64,000 nucleotides of DNA, taken from NCBI GenBank assembly GCA_025331125.1, contig JAOALB010000006.1, positions 28,561 through 92,560 on the forward strand, written 5' to 3'. The notes under the pieces are model-generated. The model was not told where the DNA came from. It saw only the letters and a program-made list of their open reading frames with translations, and ran no database searches. The DNA comes from Mycogone perniciosa (taxonomy: Eukaryota > Ascomycota > Sordariomycetes > Hypocreales > Hypocreaceae). Both the position numbers and the translations under genes were made by a program. This document shows, piece by piece, positions 62,335-64,000 of the stretch; within the stretch, counting starts at the first letter, position 1; every line of letters begins with the position of its first letter.

Positions 62335-64000
62335 ATTTTATAGCTATTAGCTATCTTTATTATTATATATTAAATAATTTAGTTTTATGCTATATAAGGC
62401 TTAAGAGTAAAAGGCAATAGGGTATAGTTTACTATTTTTCTCTTTTTAATTAAGTTAAGCTTTTATAGTAATATTAAATGTATTTATTTTAATTTTTATT
62501 TTTGTTTTTTAAATAAATTAAATATAATAAATATAGGTTTTTTTAAAATAAGCTGCTTAAGTTTATTAAAGGCTTTCTATATATTTAATGCCTATAGAAA
62601 CTTTTAATCTTTTTTAATAAATTTATAGAAAGTTTATATAATACTTTTATAGCTTTTAATAAATTATTAATAATAATTAATAAATTTTAAAAAGCTTTAA
62701 ATTTCTTTAACTATTATAAATATAGGCTAATCTTATACTGCCTATACTTTTACTAAATTTATATAAATCTCTTTAAAGGTAATAATATACTTTAAAAAAG
62801 TAACTTTCTATATATAGAGTTTATATTTTTTAGGTTTTATAAATCGTTTAGCATTTTATAGTATTTATAATACTTTATAAATATATACTTTATATTCTTT
62901 AAAGGTATTTAAAAAGATTAAAATATTAGTTAAGTAAATAATTATAAAGATATTAAAGTACTTTTTTAATATATTATTAATTATCTTTTAAAATATTATA
63001 AATGTATTAGTAAAATTGAAAAGTATAATAAAGTATTTAAATAAACTATATTTAATTTAAAATGCAGTTATTTATTTATATCCTTTTTTAATTTAGATAA
63101 AGTTATAAGCGCCTTTAAGATTTAGTGCTGTAAACTACTTTTTCCTATATAGTCTATCCTGTAATTCTGCAATTAATAGTAGTAAAGTTTTATTTTTAAG
63201 AGCAGCTTTATTAAACTATTAATAGTCTATAATTAAATATAGTTTACCTCTTTTCTTTAATATAAATATAATAAAATAGCCTGCTTTTAATAAAAAGGGT
63301 TAAATATACCCTTTAGCTAATATATTATTTAAATAGTTATATAGGCTTTTAAGCTCTTTTTTATTTAAATTATAAATTTTATAAAAAGTAATACTAGTAC
63401 TGTCTTTAAGCTTTATTATATAATTTTATTAATTATACTCTAATAGCCTTATATTAAGTATTTCTTTAAATAATGTATTATATTTCCAGTATTTCTTCAA
63501 GATATTCTGCAGTCGTTTTAGCAACGCTGCTATTTTAAGGCTTTTTATTTTAAGTATTTTATTAATATCGTTAAATACTTTCTATAAAAAGGCAATTATT
63601 CTTTAGATTTATTTATCCTTCCCTTTACTTTATTTAAGTTATACTTTTAAGTAGATTATTCATATCATTAAACTAGAAGTAACTTTTTTAATTTCTTTTA
63701 TTAATTTATTTAAAGGTTTTATATTTTAAAATTTCTTCCCTACAGTTAAGTCTTTTTTAATAATTTTAATTATTAAAGAAGCTTTATTATTATATTAATA
63801 AAGCTAAATTCTTTCCCAGTTAATATTCAACTTATTGCATTTTAATTAAAAATAACTAAAAATAAAGTTAATATAGTTTAGTTTGCTCTTTTTAAAGTAA
63901 CTATAGGCGATTTACAGTTATAAGTATAATAAAATTGCCTATTACTTTATTATTTATTAATATATATAGCTAATATCCTTTAACTATTATCTTTAATTTA
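62335..64000 (-). mobile_element. Gypsy-G: partial minus-strand copy of the Gypsy-1/A/F family
   Basis: It aligns with Gypsy-F from about 24890 (at 62335) through 26500 and beyond. On the minus strand the RT blocks 'YRLLIVQ' near 63230 and 'LNLKGAYN' near 63100-63125 are readable. The 3' part (most of RNase H, integrase, LTR) is absent at the junction with Copia-H. The 5' part runs off the window end. It lacks the 221-bp insertion found in Gypsy-F at 25655, so that insertion is specific to Gypsy-F. The frame is destroyed by stops. Confidence 0.75.

Noticed and set aside
1..64000. Mitochondrial, plastid or low-GC bacterial origin
   Set aside because: RIP-type stops in Copia and Gypsy genes, chromodomain integrase and an ordinary-GC island with a eukaryotic secreted protein point to a fungal nuclear chromosome.

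Overview
The window looks like a filamentous ascomycete (Pezizomycotina) AT-isochore. Nearly all of it is very AT-rich. It is made of nested LTR retrotransposons whose reading frames are riddled with TAA/TAG codons where Gln and Trp codons stood. Catalytic Asp codons became Asn and zinc-knuckle Cys codons became Tyr. Loss of CA/TG dinucleotides in repeats, with C-to-T and G-to-A changes, is the signature of repeat-induced point mutation (RIP), which is confined to fungi. No database search was run. Families are named from motifs read in translation, with stops read through.

Left block, 1-29663. A Ty3/Gypsy chromovirus ('Gypsy-1', +, 2521-7016) is cut by a Ty1/Copia element ('Copia-B', -, 7017-18736). 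The 3' LTR of Copia-B is split by a complete second Gypsy family ('Gypsy-C', -, 7066-13723, TSD GGAAT). At 18737 a third Gypsy family begins ('Gypsy-D', -). It carries an inserted Copia fragment ('Copia-E', +, 21491-~22970). At ~24040 it abuts a minus-strand copy of the first family ('Gypsy-F', to 29663), so Gypsy-1 and Gypsy-F face each other as a large inverted repeat.

Central island, ~29664-33671. Base composition is normal here. The island holds a small TIR element, a pair of hairpin repeats, a doubtful 67-codon ORF, an intact single-exon gene for a small secreted, aromatic-rich four-cysteine protein (31605-32201, an effector-like candidate), a lightly mutated solo Copia LTR (TSD TAAGC), and an H-type lectin gene on the minus strand broken by one RIP-type stop.

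Right block, 33672-64000. A full-length Copia ('Copia-A', -, 33672-48626, TSD ATATT) carries in its 3' LTR a full-length chromodomain Gypsy ('Gypsy-A', +, 33843-41563, TSD CTTAC/TTTAC, 407-bp LTRs). Beyond it lie unclassified AT-rich repeat (~48627-53135), a solo Gypsy-D LTR, a gag-like fragment with a GC-richer leader (54308-56574), a different Copia ('Copia-H', +, 56575-~62330), and part of another Gypsy of the first family ('Gypsy-G', -) running off the window.

Only the secreted-protein gene looks functional. The rest is transposon wreckage whose boundaries, target-site duplications and uneven mutation record the history of the locus. RIP appears weaker in the element ends facing the island.
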